From the NCBI GenBank assembly GCA_020310875.1, contig CM035407.1, positions 203,207,627 to 203,271,626 of the forward strand: a stretch of DNA of 64,000 nt. Reading direction: 5' to 3'. A program made the position numbers and the translations under genes. Source of the DNA: Ceratopteris richardii. Lineage: Eukaryota > Streptophyta > Polypodiopsida > Polypodiales > Pteridaceae. The notes under the pieces were generated by a model, which saw only the letters and a list, made by a program, of their open reading frames with translations, searched no databases and was not told where the DNA came from. Below are positions 32,396 to 41,511 of the stretch, piece by piece (within the stretch, counting starts at the first letter, position 1; each line of letters starts with the position of its first letter).

Positions 32396-32803
32396 TCATT
32401 CTAGTCTTGATACTTCCTCATATACTTCTTCCATGTTGGGATTTGGTTGATAAACTTCCACATCTAATTCCTCAAAGGGAGGCTTAGTCGCTCCATTCCT
32501 CTTCCATTGTTCTTCTCGGATTCTATTCCATAACTCTTTTGGCGAGTCAGCCTCTAAATCAGGTATTGTTGACATAGGTTCGTCCTCGATTTTCACTCGC
32601 TCACATCTGTCACCCTTCTTTTTAGGTTCTTTATCCTTGGCTTTAACACATTCCTTGTATTGCTCCTCTGCTATCCTTGTCTCTGGAAGGGCTGGGATAG
32701 TCTTTTCTAGGGTTGCTTGTGCTACCTCTATAAGTTTCCTGCATATAGCAAGCCTCTCTTTTTCTAACTCTCCTTGTGGGCAAAGCTTTTCGTGTTGTTC
32801 CAC
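32396..32803 (-). pseudogene. Gag-PRO linker (RE4)
   Basis: 135 residues: EQHEKLCPQGELEKERLAICRKLIEVAQATLEK, then a lysine-rich patch and PKELWNRIREEQWKRNGATKPPFEELD. RE6 has the matching YPRGDLEKERLEICKKLIEVAQKTLEKP (48484-48783). Function unknown. Confidence 0.6.
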
Positions 32804-32884
32804 ATTCGGTCCGTCCTTAATTCTAGCTTTGTATGCTTTTTATCACATGTCTAAGTCCTCTGGTTTTGGGTCAACTAGAATTGA

Positions 32885-33817
32885 TCATGGTTTCTCTACT
32901 TCTTGGATAAGCGGTGGAATGGGAACTGCTTCCCGACTCTCTGGTTCTTGATGCTCCTTACTGCTTCTTGTTTGTTTCTTATTGTCTTGAATTTTGTTTT
33001 TCATCCATTTCTCTTTGAGCTTCTCTCTTCTTTCCTTCCACTTTTGCGCTTTTATGTTCTGGGTATTCTCATGTGGGTCCTCTGAATCTTCTACTATTTG
33101 AATTTTGGGGTTTACGGTTCTATTGTTCTCTTGTTCCCGATCCGGTTGTTTTTCCTTTCGCTCCTTTGTTTGAGCTCGTGTAACGGCCTTTAAGGGCACA
33201 GTGTATTCCTTATCACCTCCAGGTGCTTCTATTACTTCAATTACATTAAGAGGTGCAGTGTCTTGAGCCTTGTTGGGGTTTTTTGGATAATCACGGAAGA
33301 GATGTTCCTTTCCACAATCATTGCAATATCCTTCCCAAGTCCTAGGAGGTGATGGATTGTAAGGTCGAGTACATTCTCTAATAAAATGATATCCTCCGCA
33401 TCTATAACATGGTCCTCTCAGCATAGGCGGTCTAATGGGTGGTCTCATGGGTGGTTGTGCTTTAGGTGCAGTATACATTAAAGTGGCCACCTCCGTGCCA
33501 TAGGCTTGTTCATAGCCTTCATATCCATGGTATGCTGGGTCATATGCTGGTTCATACTCAAACATATTGGTTTCATAGGGATAGTAATCTCCTTGGGATA
33601 GCTCGTATCTAGAGTTTGCTGATTCCACACTGGTCATCATTGAGGCTGGCACTATGGCTTTTTCCAAGTTTTCTTCTGGTTGGGCGTACTTCACAGGTAC
33701 CACATGTTGGGGCTGTGATAGTTGTGGTCCTAACACTGGTTGGGGTTGTGGATATTGTGCTTGCTCGTATGGTCTTGGTGCTCCTGGTGGTGTTGGGTAG
33801 GGATTGTACCTAGGCAT
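32885..33817 (-). pseudogene. Gag zinc-knuckle region (RE4)
   Basis: 310 residues, P/Y/Q-rich start (YNPYPTPPGAPRPYEQAQYPQPQ), SxxxRYELSQGDYYPYE, then knuckle CYRCGGYHFIREC and a degenerate last knuckle CNDCGKEHLFRDY followed by PKNPNKAQDTAPLNVIEV. A first knuckle with CSLCGGDH lies further right (about 34020-34080) outside this frame. The C-terminus is basic (RREKLKEKWMKNK). Continues to the linker at 32396 through a stop. Confidence 0.75.
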
Positions 33818-34193
33818 GTCTCTACCGGACTCTCTAGGTGGATATCCATATGGCCGATACTTAGGTGGTTGTAGAGGTCATGCCTGCCTATTGAATGGGC
33901 AGTTTTACGTGGTGTGATTGGTGTATTTTTGTTCTATGTGGCAATACAAGGCAACTCCTTGATGGGGCTGTCTATTGTAAGGATATGTCTGTGGTATACC
34001 TGTTCCTCCTCATACACACAAGTGAGTGGAGTGGTCTCCTCCACACAGACTACATCTTCGTAACATAGGCACTCTTAAGGCTGGGTGTTGGAAATTCCTC
34101 TATCCTTGGACTTCCAATTTATTTGCCACCATCTCCACTAATTCCTCCACATTACTGAAGTTGGTTGTAATTGTACTCCGAGAGTCTTCTGAT

Positions 34194-35303
34194 TTAGTGG
34201 GGCTGGGTGAAGTCGTCTACTTGTTCCGCCCTCAAAACTTGTTTAAATTCAGCAATGTGATCATAAGGTTCTCCCAATCTATCATAATGGTTCCTCACGC
34301 ATTTGGCCACTTGAATAGGTCTCAATCTTCTCATTGGTTCTGGCTGTCTAGGCATTACAGGGAAGGCGGGGATGGCTGGTCTAATTGGGGGCATTCTTGG
34401 CTGTACTCCTATTGGTGCTCGTGGCCTTACCGATGGTCCGTATTGATTTCCTACTCCTAGGTGGCTCTGATTATGTGGTTGCACTCCAAGAGCCGCAAAT
34501 TGTACATGAGTTTGGTTCAGAATGCTCCACTGGCTTGTTTGTCCCGACATTGTGTGCTCTGCCTCCTGTTGTGTTCTGAAGGGGTTCTGAGAGGTGGTTG
34601 TGTGCTCTCTTTGAGGGAATACATGCAATCCCATGTATTTCAATTGAGCCCTGTCTATGGCATCTACCAGCCAATACCTTCTCTGGTTCCTGTCTAGGTA
34701 TGTAATTCTAGACTCGTCTTCCGGATCCTTCAACTCATAAAAGGTCATCGGACTTTCTTCTCTTCCTTGGGCCGGTGAGTCAGTTTGAAGTAACAAGTCC
34801 GATCCATGGATCAAATAGACTTCCAATAAGTAGTTGTCTTGAGGTATCATGTCCCCTCTCAAGACTCGCATCACTTGGGACTTGCCTCTAGGGGTCGTCA
34901 CTAACTCATCAGGGTTTGGTCTCCCTGAGTTTTCTTGTCCCACTAGCTCTCCCCTCTCATTGATCAAATCAAGATATTCAGTCACTAAGCAGATGTGACC
35001 CATCTTGTCCATGTATGCTCCTCCTTCATACTTAACAGCCAGTATGTGCACAATTGTTGCATCCATGGAAGTCACCATCCTAGCCACAGATCTGTTTAAA
35101 CCATCGAGATAGATGGGGATCTCCTGGGCATTAGTAAAAACATATTGTAAAGAAGTGCGATACTCTCCTTCTACAGTGGTCATGAAGTTTCTTCCTTGAG
35201 TGGGACCTTGCATGTCTTCTGAAGCCATGGGTATCTCCTCCTCTGAGTCACTAGAGGTGTCTGAATAGACTGAGCGGTGACTGACCTGAGTGCCACTTCC
35301 CAC
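34194..35303 (-). pseudogene. Gag N-terminal region (RE4)
   Basis: 369 residues with the same block order as RE3 gag: an acidic start, VKYEGGAYMDKMGHICLVTEYLDLINE, TTPRGKSQVMRVLRGD, MTFYELKDPEDESRITYLDRNQRRYWLVD, a P/R-rich hinge, then capsid CVRNHYDRLGEPYDHIAEFKQVLRAEQV. Immediately after this the sequence jumps (DDFTQPH and stop) to a region matching the hinge before knuckle 1, so about 250 codons of capsid are deleted. Confidence 0.75.
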
Positions 35304-35449
35304 GGAAGATATGACACTTCTCTAGCTACTTAGCACCCTTCCTGACCTCAAGTTCATTCACCCTCCTAGGGCTCTGTAGGTCTCTGAAACTCTCCCTAAG
35401 TGGCTCCTCAAATGCCTCAAATTTGTCTCTGAAAATGCTCCAAAATTTC

Positions 35450-36490
35450 TGGGCGATACCACTTTTGGCGATACTGCACCAGGCGATACTGCTCGTCAGA
35501 CGATATGATACCACTTCTCTAGGCGATACGATACTTATGCACTGGGCGATACGATATCGAAATTCTGGCGATACGATACTAAAATTGGGATGATACGATA
35601 CTAGCAGTCACGCGATACAATACCTCAAAACCGCATGATACGATACCACTTTTTGGACGATACGATACCAAAAAGGGTGACGATACGATACTAGATTTCT
35701 CACAATACGATACCAGTGCAGTTGGTGATACGATACCACCAACTTGCACGATACGATACCTCCAAACTCGACGATATGATCTTGGGTGCACGATACGATA
35801 CCAACTCTATCGGCAATACGATACTCAAATCAACCGTGATACGATACTGAAATTTGGCACGATACGACACCTGAGTTTTGCACAATACGATACTGCTACT
35901 GAGCATGATACGATATTGGACTTCTTCACGCGATACGATACCACCAACTTGCACGATGCGATACTAAAATGGTATCGCGATACGATACTGGGAAGAGAGA
36001 CGATACGATACCAAAAGTGGACCGCGATACGACACCACTTTGGTAAAGTGGGATCGCGATACCAACCAGGCGATACGATACCACAAGTGGTATCACGATA
36101 CCAAGGCTGGTAACCGACGATATGATACTTTTGCGAGTATCGGGATAGAAGGGAATTTTTGGTATCGCGATACCAAAAACTCAACCGATCGCGATACTCA
36201 AGCCAAAATACCTTCAAATTCAAATTTTTTTCTCCCGGCTTGCTCTTCTCTCACCCCTCTTTACTTCTAGCCTGTTGTCTCACTCAAAGAAGTCCAAAAA
36301 ACACTCTGTCCTACCCCGCGATACCAGATGCGTGTTTAATCATGTGTGAGTGCACTTCTATTGTGTTTTTGCTATTGAAATCTTATGGAAGCTTACCTTT
36401 GTGATGTCTGCTTGTGCCTTGAGCTCACTAACTAGCTTTGAAAGCCTGGAAAGCATGATACTACACCGACGATACTGATTGCTACCTGGA
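35450..36490. repeat. Leader array CGATACGATACC (RE4)
   Basis: About 1 kb with some 35-40 imperfect copies of CGATACGATACC or its reverse complement, spaced about 25-32 bp by unrelated 10-20 bp stretches. Several copies form the perfect 14-bp palindrome GGTATCGCGATACC (near 36160) or extended ATCGCGAT. It lies between PBS and gag. The 3' and 5' LTRs of RE4 contain a single GTCGCGATACC, a likely source or partner of the repeat. Confidence 0.9.
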
Positions 36491-36838
36491 GACGATACCA
36501 CTTTCTGAGCAAATGAGAAATGAGCTAAAATTTTTTGGTTTTTATACTTTTTTGGAGAGTGAAACTTAACTACACTAATTTGGCAAATTTTTTGGGATTT
36601 TTCTTGGTGATCTTGGCTTACTCCTACTCCACTTCTCTTCCAAACTTAACCCTAACTCTTCCTTCTCTCCCTTCCTACTAACCCTAAACCTAAAAGCTCA
36701 TTACACACACCTCCGGGATGTGAAGTAACAAGTGCTGAAGTGGTTGACTACTTGTCACTGAACGCGTTCACTTCTACAAGTACGATTTCGTCACTCTCGA
36801 ACTATAACCATCACGAAGGCACCTTGGTTGAGTGTGTT
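36491..36838 (-). other. PBS-proximal leader (RE4)
   Basis: About 350 bp of leader without repeat motif or gene, including a run similar to CCCTAACTCTTCCTTCTC. Related sequence lies after the PBS of RE6 (45400-45600, reverse orientation). Confidence 0.6.
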
Positions 36839-36855
36839 CCCCGGCAACAGTGCCA
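36839..36855 (-). promoter_or_regulatory. tRNA-Asp primer binding site (RE4)
   Basis: On the minus strand TGGCACTGTTGCCGGGG, matching the tRNA-Asp 3' end with two changes. A 6-bp spacer CGTTTT separates it from the LTR end, as in RE6. Confidence 0.85.
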
Positions 36856-36861
36856 AAAACG

Positions 36862-37104
36862 TGTGTACCTAAGTCAAGAAGTCTTAGGGACGTGTGCCAA
36901 AGAGACTAAATCTCATTTGCCACACAAGTGCATATAGTGGGGAATTGACACACGCTTATTTGTCATTTCGATGGACCGACCTAACCAAGTGTATGAGGAC
37001 ATGTGCGCACGTGATGGAAACAGAAGCGGTTCAGCTCACATACATGAGAAAAGACTAACCTACCTCTCCAACTCACTTAACTACAGAAAGTGTCTGTCGC
37101 GATA
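36862..37104 (-). repeat. RE4 5' LTR, left piece
   Basis: Inner 243 bp of the 5' LTR, starting (plus strand) TGTGTACCTAAGTCAAG as in the 3' LTR. Cut at 37104 inside TCGCGATA by insertion of RE5. The last five bases CGATA (37100-37104) are the TSD. Confidence 0.9.
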
Positions 37105-37726
37105 TGTTGAAGCTAGTGTTGAAGCTCAAAGTCAAGGACAAAGCATGGAAGCACATCAAAAGGTGGACACACAAGGAAAGGGAGCAAGTAGGGAGCTCCA
37201 AGAAGTGTATGTCAAATTTTCAGAAGAATCCCCTACAAAAAATAGTGATTTTCATCACTAAAAACCATTGTAAATACCATTATATATTTTTAGTAACTCC
37301 ATTTTGTTCAAGCCGAGGAGTCCTCGAGCTTGAAGAGTATTAGAAGTACCATCGTACCAATTTTCATAATTTTTAGACTTCGTTTGAGCCCTCAAATAAG
37401 CCCTGGAACCTAATTTTTAACTATACCGGACACTAGGTCTGGACAGGGCCAAAACTAGTCAAAAAACTATAAAAAGAGCTAGAGAGCTCATTTTTGGGGT
37501 TGGCTTGTTAGAGAATAGAACTTTTTCAAGAGAACTCTTTTGCAATCTAAGCTTTCCATTGTTCCTCTCTTTGATCTTACTTTGTGCGCGTGTGTGTGTA
37601 TGTGTGTGCATGTTCGTGTGCTTTCACTCACGCACTTGTGCCTTCACTTGCTCGTGGTCTTCATACCGGTCCTCACGTCTCCGCAGATTGACAAGTAAAG
37701 GAGGTGGTGCTTACGCTTGAGCTACA
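37105..37726 (+). repeat. RE5 5' LTR (622 bp)
   Basis: TGTTGAAGC ... GAGCTACA. Contains AACTATAAAAAGAGC (TATA-box-like, near 37463-37475), the AGGAGTCCTCGAGCTTG block and a TG microsatellite. Transcription probably starts a little after the TATA-like site. Confidence 0.95.
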
Positions 37727-37734
37727 CCAAATTT

Positions 37735-37752
37735 TGGCGCCGTTGCCTGGGA
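37735..37752 (+). promoter_or_regulatory. tRNA-Asp primer binding site (RE5)
   Basis: TGGCGCCGTTGCCTGGGA, 8 bp after the LTR, with one mismatch to the expected 18-nt complement of plant tRNA-Asp (TGGCGCCGTTGCCGGGGA). Confidence 0.92.
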
Positions 37753-38059
37753 GAGAGCTTCGAGGACGAGCGTTGTGATGGTAAGATCGTAGATTTGCGA
37801 CGTTGGAAGGTAAAAAAACTGTCATTTCAGTTCATTTTCTGTTTTTTCCTCTTCATCTTCATCATCATCATCATCTCCACCTTCTTCCACCTTCTTCTTC
37901 ATAGAAAATTCTTGTTTTTTAGTGCATTTTCACCATCTTCATACCATTTTTCATGGATTATTGTGTGGGAAGGAGTTAGGAGAAGCAAGGGAGAGCAAGC
38001 GCTCTGTTTTTTTCATGATTTTCTGTTCATACGGAGCTCGCCATAGCCGGCGCTCAGAA

Positions 38060-39095
38060 ATTTGAATTTCCCGCCAAAAAACGCGATTCTGTGATGAAAA
38101 TCGCGATTCTGTGAAAATTCAAAATTTTTGAAAAATCACGATTTTCTGTTTTCCCGCCTAAAAGTTGGCTGAAAAAATCACGATTCTGTGGTCATTCTCA
38201 GAATCGCGATTCTGTGATTGTGCTCAAAATCGCGATTTTCATATCAAAAGAAACACGATTTTCTAAAAACACGATTTTCAGCGGGCTCAAAATCGCGATT
38301 CTCACAAATCACGATTTTCAGCCAAAAACACGATTTTGTGAAAAAGGCGATTCTGTGAAAACACGAATTGTCGCTCAAAATCGCGATTTTCAGAAACACG
38401 ATTTTGTGCTCAACATCGCAATTTTCATGCCAAAAACACGATTCTGAAAAAACACGATTTTGTGAAAAAACACGATTTTGTGAATCACGATTCTCTGAGT
38501 CAAAATCGCGATTTTCAAAAACACTTTTGTGCTCAACATCGCGATTTTCTTGTCAAAAACACGATTTTGAGAAAATACGATTTTCAGTGGGCTCAAAATC
38601 GCGATTCTCACAAATCACGATTTTCAGCCAAAAACACGATTTTATGAAAAAAGGCGATTCTGTGAAAACACGAATTTTCGCTCAAAATCGCGATTTTCAT
38701 AAACACGATTTTGTGCTCAACATCGCGATTTTCATGTCAAAAAACACGATTTTGTGAAAAAAAAAAAACACGATTCTCTAAAACACGATTCTGTGCTCAA
38801 AATCGCGATTTTCATAAACACGATTTTGTGCTCAACATCGCGATTTTCATGCCAAAAACACGATTTTGTGAAAAAAAACACGATTCTCTAAAACACGATT
38901 CTGTGCTCAAAATCACGATTTTCATAAACACGATTTTGTGCTCAACATCGCGATTTTCATGCCAAAAACGCGATTTTCAGAAACACGATTTTGTGATCAA
39001 CATCGCGATTTTCAGAAACACGATTTTGTGATCAACATCGCGATTTTCAGAAACACGATTTTGTGATCAACATCGCGATTTTCAGAAAATCGTGA
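38060..39095. repeat. Leader array CGATTTT / AATCGCGATT (RE5)
   Basis: About 1 kb built from ACACGATTTTGTG, CTCAAAATCGCGATTTTCA, and CTCAACATCGCGATTTTC. Later copies form a higher-order unit of about 90-150 bp repeated nearly exactly (for example 38680-38770, 38790-38880, 38910-38960), and the last three ~40-bp copies (38975-39090) are almost identical. AAAATCGCGATTTT is a perfect 14-bp palindrome. Plus-strand frames across it (such as 38214-38757) are repeat artefacts. Its right end runs directly into INT sequence at about 39098. Confidence 0.92.
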
Positions 39096-39129
39096 CGGTG
39101 TTGCAGGTGGACATTTTGGTCCTGACCGA

Positions 39130-41511
39130 GTGATCAAGACCATTCTATTCTCAGGACTGTGGTGGCCCACTCTTCATATGGATGCACATACCTATGTGAA
39201 GAAATGTGACACATGCCAACGTGCACAATATCCAGTGAGAAAAGACGAGATGCCCTTGAGGCCAATGATGGGAGGACGTGCATTTTCGAAGTGGGGCATA
39301 GACTTCATAGGTCCTATTAACCCCCCAGCTAGAAACTCCCATGCAAAGTACATCATTGTAGCCACAGATTACCTTACAAAGTGGGTAGAAGTCAAAGCCA
39401 CAACAAAGAATGATGCTCAGACTACAGCTAAGTTCTTATTCGAGAATGTGTTCACGAGATATGGACTACCAATAGAGTTGGTGAGCGATAGAGGCACACA
39501 CTTCTTGAATGAAGTCATTGAAAATCTTCTCCAAGAATTCTTGGTGATACATAAGAAATCTGCCCCCTATCACCCACAAGCTAACGGACAAGCCGAGAGT
39601 ACCAATAAGATCCTCTGTAACGTATTGACAAAACTGGTAAATAATAAACGCTCTGATTGGGACAAACAACTTCATCATGCTGTTTGGGCTTATCGAGTTG
39701 CCTACAAAACGGTACTCAACGCCACCCCATTTCAGATGGTCTTCGGACAGAACGTTGTGCTACCCTTAGATTTCTTAATCCTTGCCTTAAAAGTAGCACA
39801 AGAGTATGAGTGGAATGGGCATGAATTGTCCTCTAGGATCTTTGATCTTGAACGCTTGGGTGAGACGAGGCTACGAGCGGCAGCAGGCATCTACGCTGCA
39901 AAGAAGAGGCAAAAGGCATACTTTGATGCACACATCAAGGATAAGGGATTGAAAGAGGGAGATCTAGTGTTGGTATACACACTAAAACAACATGCCCGTA
40001 AGTTGGAAAAAAGAGGATACGGACCCATGATCATTAATAGAATTTCCAATAGTGGTGCAGTTCAGTTGGCCACTCTAGAAGGAGATATCTTGCCAAACTA
40101 TATTAGTGGCTGTAGAGTCAAACTATATCAAGAACCTCTTACTGAGGATATGCTAATGAGACTCAACACTGCTAAGAAGCGAAAAGATGAAGAGTTAAGA
40201 GTGAGAGAAGAAGCACAGGTAGAGGCCAGAGAGCGTATTAGGCGAAATAAGTTAAGGCGATTAGGCCTAGAAGTCAACTCAAAAGCCCCAAAATATCACA
40301 TGGATATGTGTCAAAAGTCAGGCATAGCGACTTCTCAGGTCATTGACCGAAGACCCTTTGTGACCATAGAGATAGGACAAGGGAAGGGTGTAAGGACGGT
40401 GAAAGCATTGATTGACTCAGGTGCAGCAAGTAGTGCAGTTAGACTTTCCTACTGCCAAGACTTGGGGTTGAACGTCAATCCCATAGAAGCTTATCTCATA
40501 GGTTTGGGAGGTGTGGAAACCCCTTGTTTGGGCGAGGTGGAACTTCCCATCTACCTTCACGATGTTCCAATGAAAGTCAAAGCGCTAGTATGTCAAGATG
40601 AGAACCTTACAGAACCACTTGTCCTGGGTCAAGATTGGATCTATGACCATGCAGTTAACTTAAACCTCAGAAGTCAAATTCTTCAAGTTTGGGTACATGA
40701 ACAATGCATTACATTAGAATTAGAGAACTGCATGCTCCTAAATCATGGCACCACACACTCTCTTAGTTCTTCCAAGACTAATCATATGAAAGAAGATGTT
40801 GTATGTGTCAAAAGCTCTATGATGCAGAAGGAGTCAATCGTGAAAGGCCAGGTTCGAAGGCGGGTGGATCTTTCTTCTTCTCCAAAGAATCAAGTAGCCA
40901 CAGTTGTGAGTCCACCACACAAGCAAATACAACCGTTCACGACAACTGCTACATTAAATAGAAAGACATCATTCGATAAAAAAGCAGTTCCAAGCATGAA
41001 GCAGATATGGGTACGCAAAGGAGAGCAACCACCAGACTTGCCCCCACAAATCCCATCCATGCAAACCAACCAGGCCAGAAGACGAAGGAAGCAGCTCAGA
41101 CAAGCTCAATCACAAGGTATCCAACAAGTTTGGGTGCCTAAGAAGTTAGTTGTAGCTCAACAAGGGCAATTACAGATGTGGGTACCTAAGAAGCTCCTAC
41201 ATCCGCAACGACCTTTGTTCTCCCACATGCAAAAGGTTTCAACAAAGAAGCCAAAAAGAGAAAAGGGTAAGAACCACGTACAGAGACCAAAGGAAGATCA
41301 AATCAGCTCTTCAACATTAGTAGGAAGACATGCAAAAAGGATATGGGTTTGGAAGTCAAAAGTGCAAGTAGCCTCCACCGAACCAAAGCGTCAACCACAC
41401 TGGATACCACAGTTCAGAAAGCATCCAAAGAGAAAGACGCCTGAAGTGACCTCTACAGTGCCAAATGATGTTCTAAAATGGACTCCAATAAGGAGGATTA
41501 CATCAGTTTGA
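39130..41511 (+). CDS. Integrase-PRO2 polyprotein fragment (RE5)
   Basis: 793 residues without a stop. The start is a GTG; the frame is in fact open from about 39067, so INT reads from GVAGGHFG (zinc-binding His kept) with no ATG start. Residues 26-29 are CDTC of the zinc finger; the catalytic triad is D58, D120 and E156 (35 residues between the last two); 277-333 form the SH3-like domain. Residues 408-510 are a second retropepsin-like domain: RPFVTIEIGQG, ALIDSGAASSAV (D429-S-G), GLGGVETPCLGEVELPI, PLVLGQDWIYD. Residues 511-793 are a basic tail with IWVRKG, VWVPKK, MWVPKK and IWVWKS. Both enzyme motifs are intact. How it would be translated is unclear since gag is missing. Confidence 0.85.
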   Translation: MIKTILFSGLWWPTLHMDAHTYVKKCDTCQRAQYPVRKDEMPLRPMMGGRAFSKWGIDFIGPINPPARNSHAKYIIVATDYLTKWVEVKATTKNDAQTTAKFLFENVFTRYGLPIELVSDRGTHFLNEVIENLLQEFLVIHKKSAPYHPQANGQAESTNKILCNVLTKLVNNKRSDWDKQLHHAVWAYRVAYKTVLNATPFQMVFGQNVVLPLDFLILALKVAQEYEWNGHELSSRIFDLERLGETRLRAAAGIYAAKKRQKAYFDAHIKDKGLKEGDLVLVYTLKQHARKLEKRGYGPMIINRISNSGAVQLATLEGDILPNYISGCRVKLYQEPLTEDMLMRLNTAKKRKDEELRVREEAQVEARERIRRNKLRRLGLEVNSKAPKYHMDMCQKSGIATSQVIDRRPFVTIEIGQGKGVRTVKALIDSGAASSAVRLSYCQDLGLNVNPIEAYLIGLGGVETPCLGEVELPIYLHDVPMKVKALVCQDENLTEPLVLGQDWIYDHAVNLNLRSQILQVWVHEQCITLELENCMLLNHGTTHSLSSSKTNHMKEDVVCVKSSMMQKESIVKGQVRRRVDLSSSPKNQVATVVSPPHKQIQPFTTTATLNRKTSFDKKAVPSMKQIWVRKGEQPPDLPPQIPSMQTNQARRRRKQLRQAQSQGIQQVWVPKKLVVAQQGQLQMWVPKKLLHPQRPLFSHMQKVSTKKPKREKGKNHVQRPKEDQISSSTLVGRHAKRIWVWKSKVQVASTEPKRQPHWIPQFRKHPKRKTPEVTSTVPNDVLKWTPIRRITSV

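Noticed and set aside
35579..36270. Open frames rich in YRI/VSYR in the CGATACG array
   Set aside because: Repeat artefact; array units are multiples that happen to lack stops; no conserved start or homologous protein.
38214..39031. Plus-strand open frames encoding IAIF/RFS repeats
   Set aside because: They are translations of the AATCGCGATTTTC repeat; the same sequence is open in other frames and on the other strand.
38060..39095. CRISPR-like array of short repeats and spacers
   Set aside because: Unit lengths vary, spacers are themselves repeats, and the context is a plant LTR element leader with PBS and LTR; there are no cas genes.
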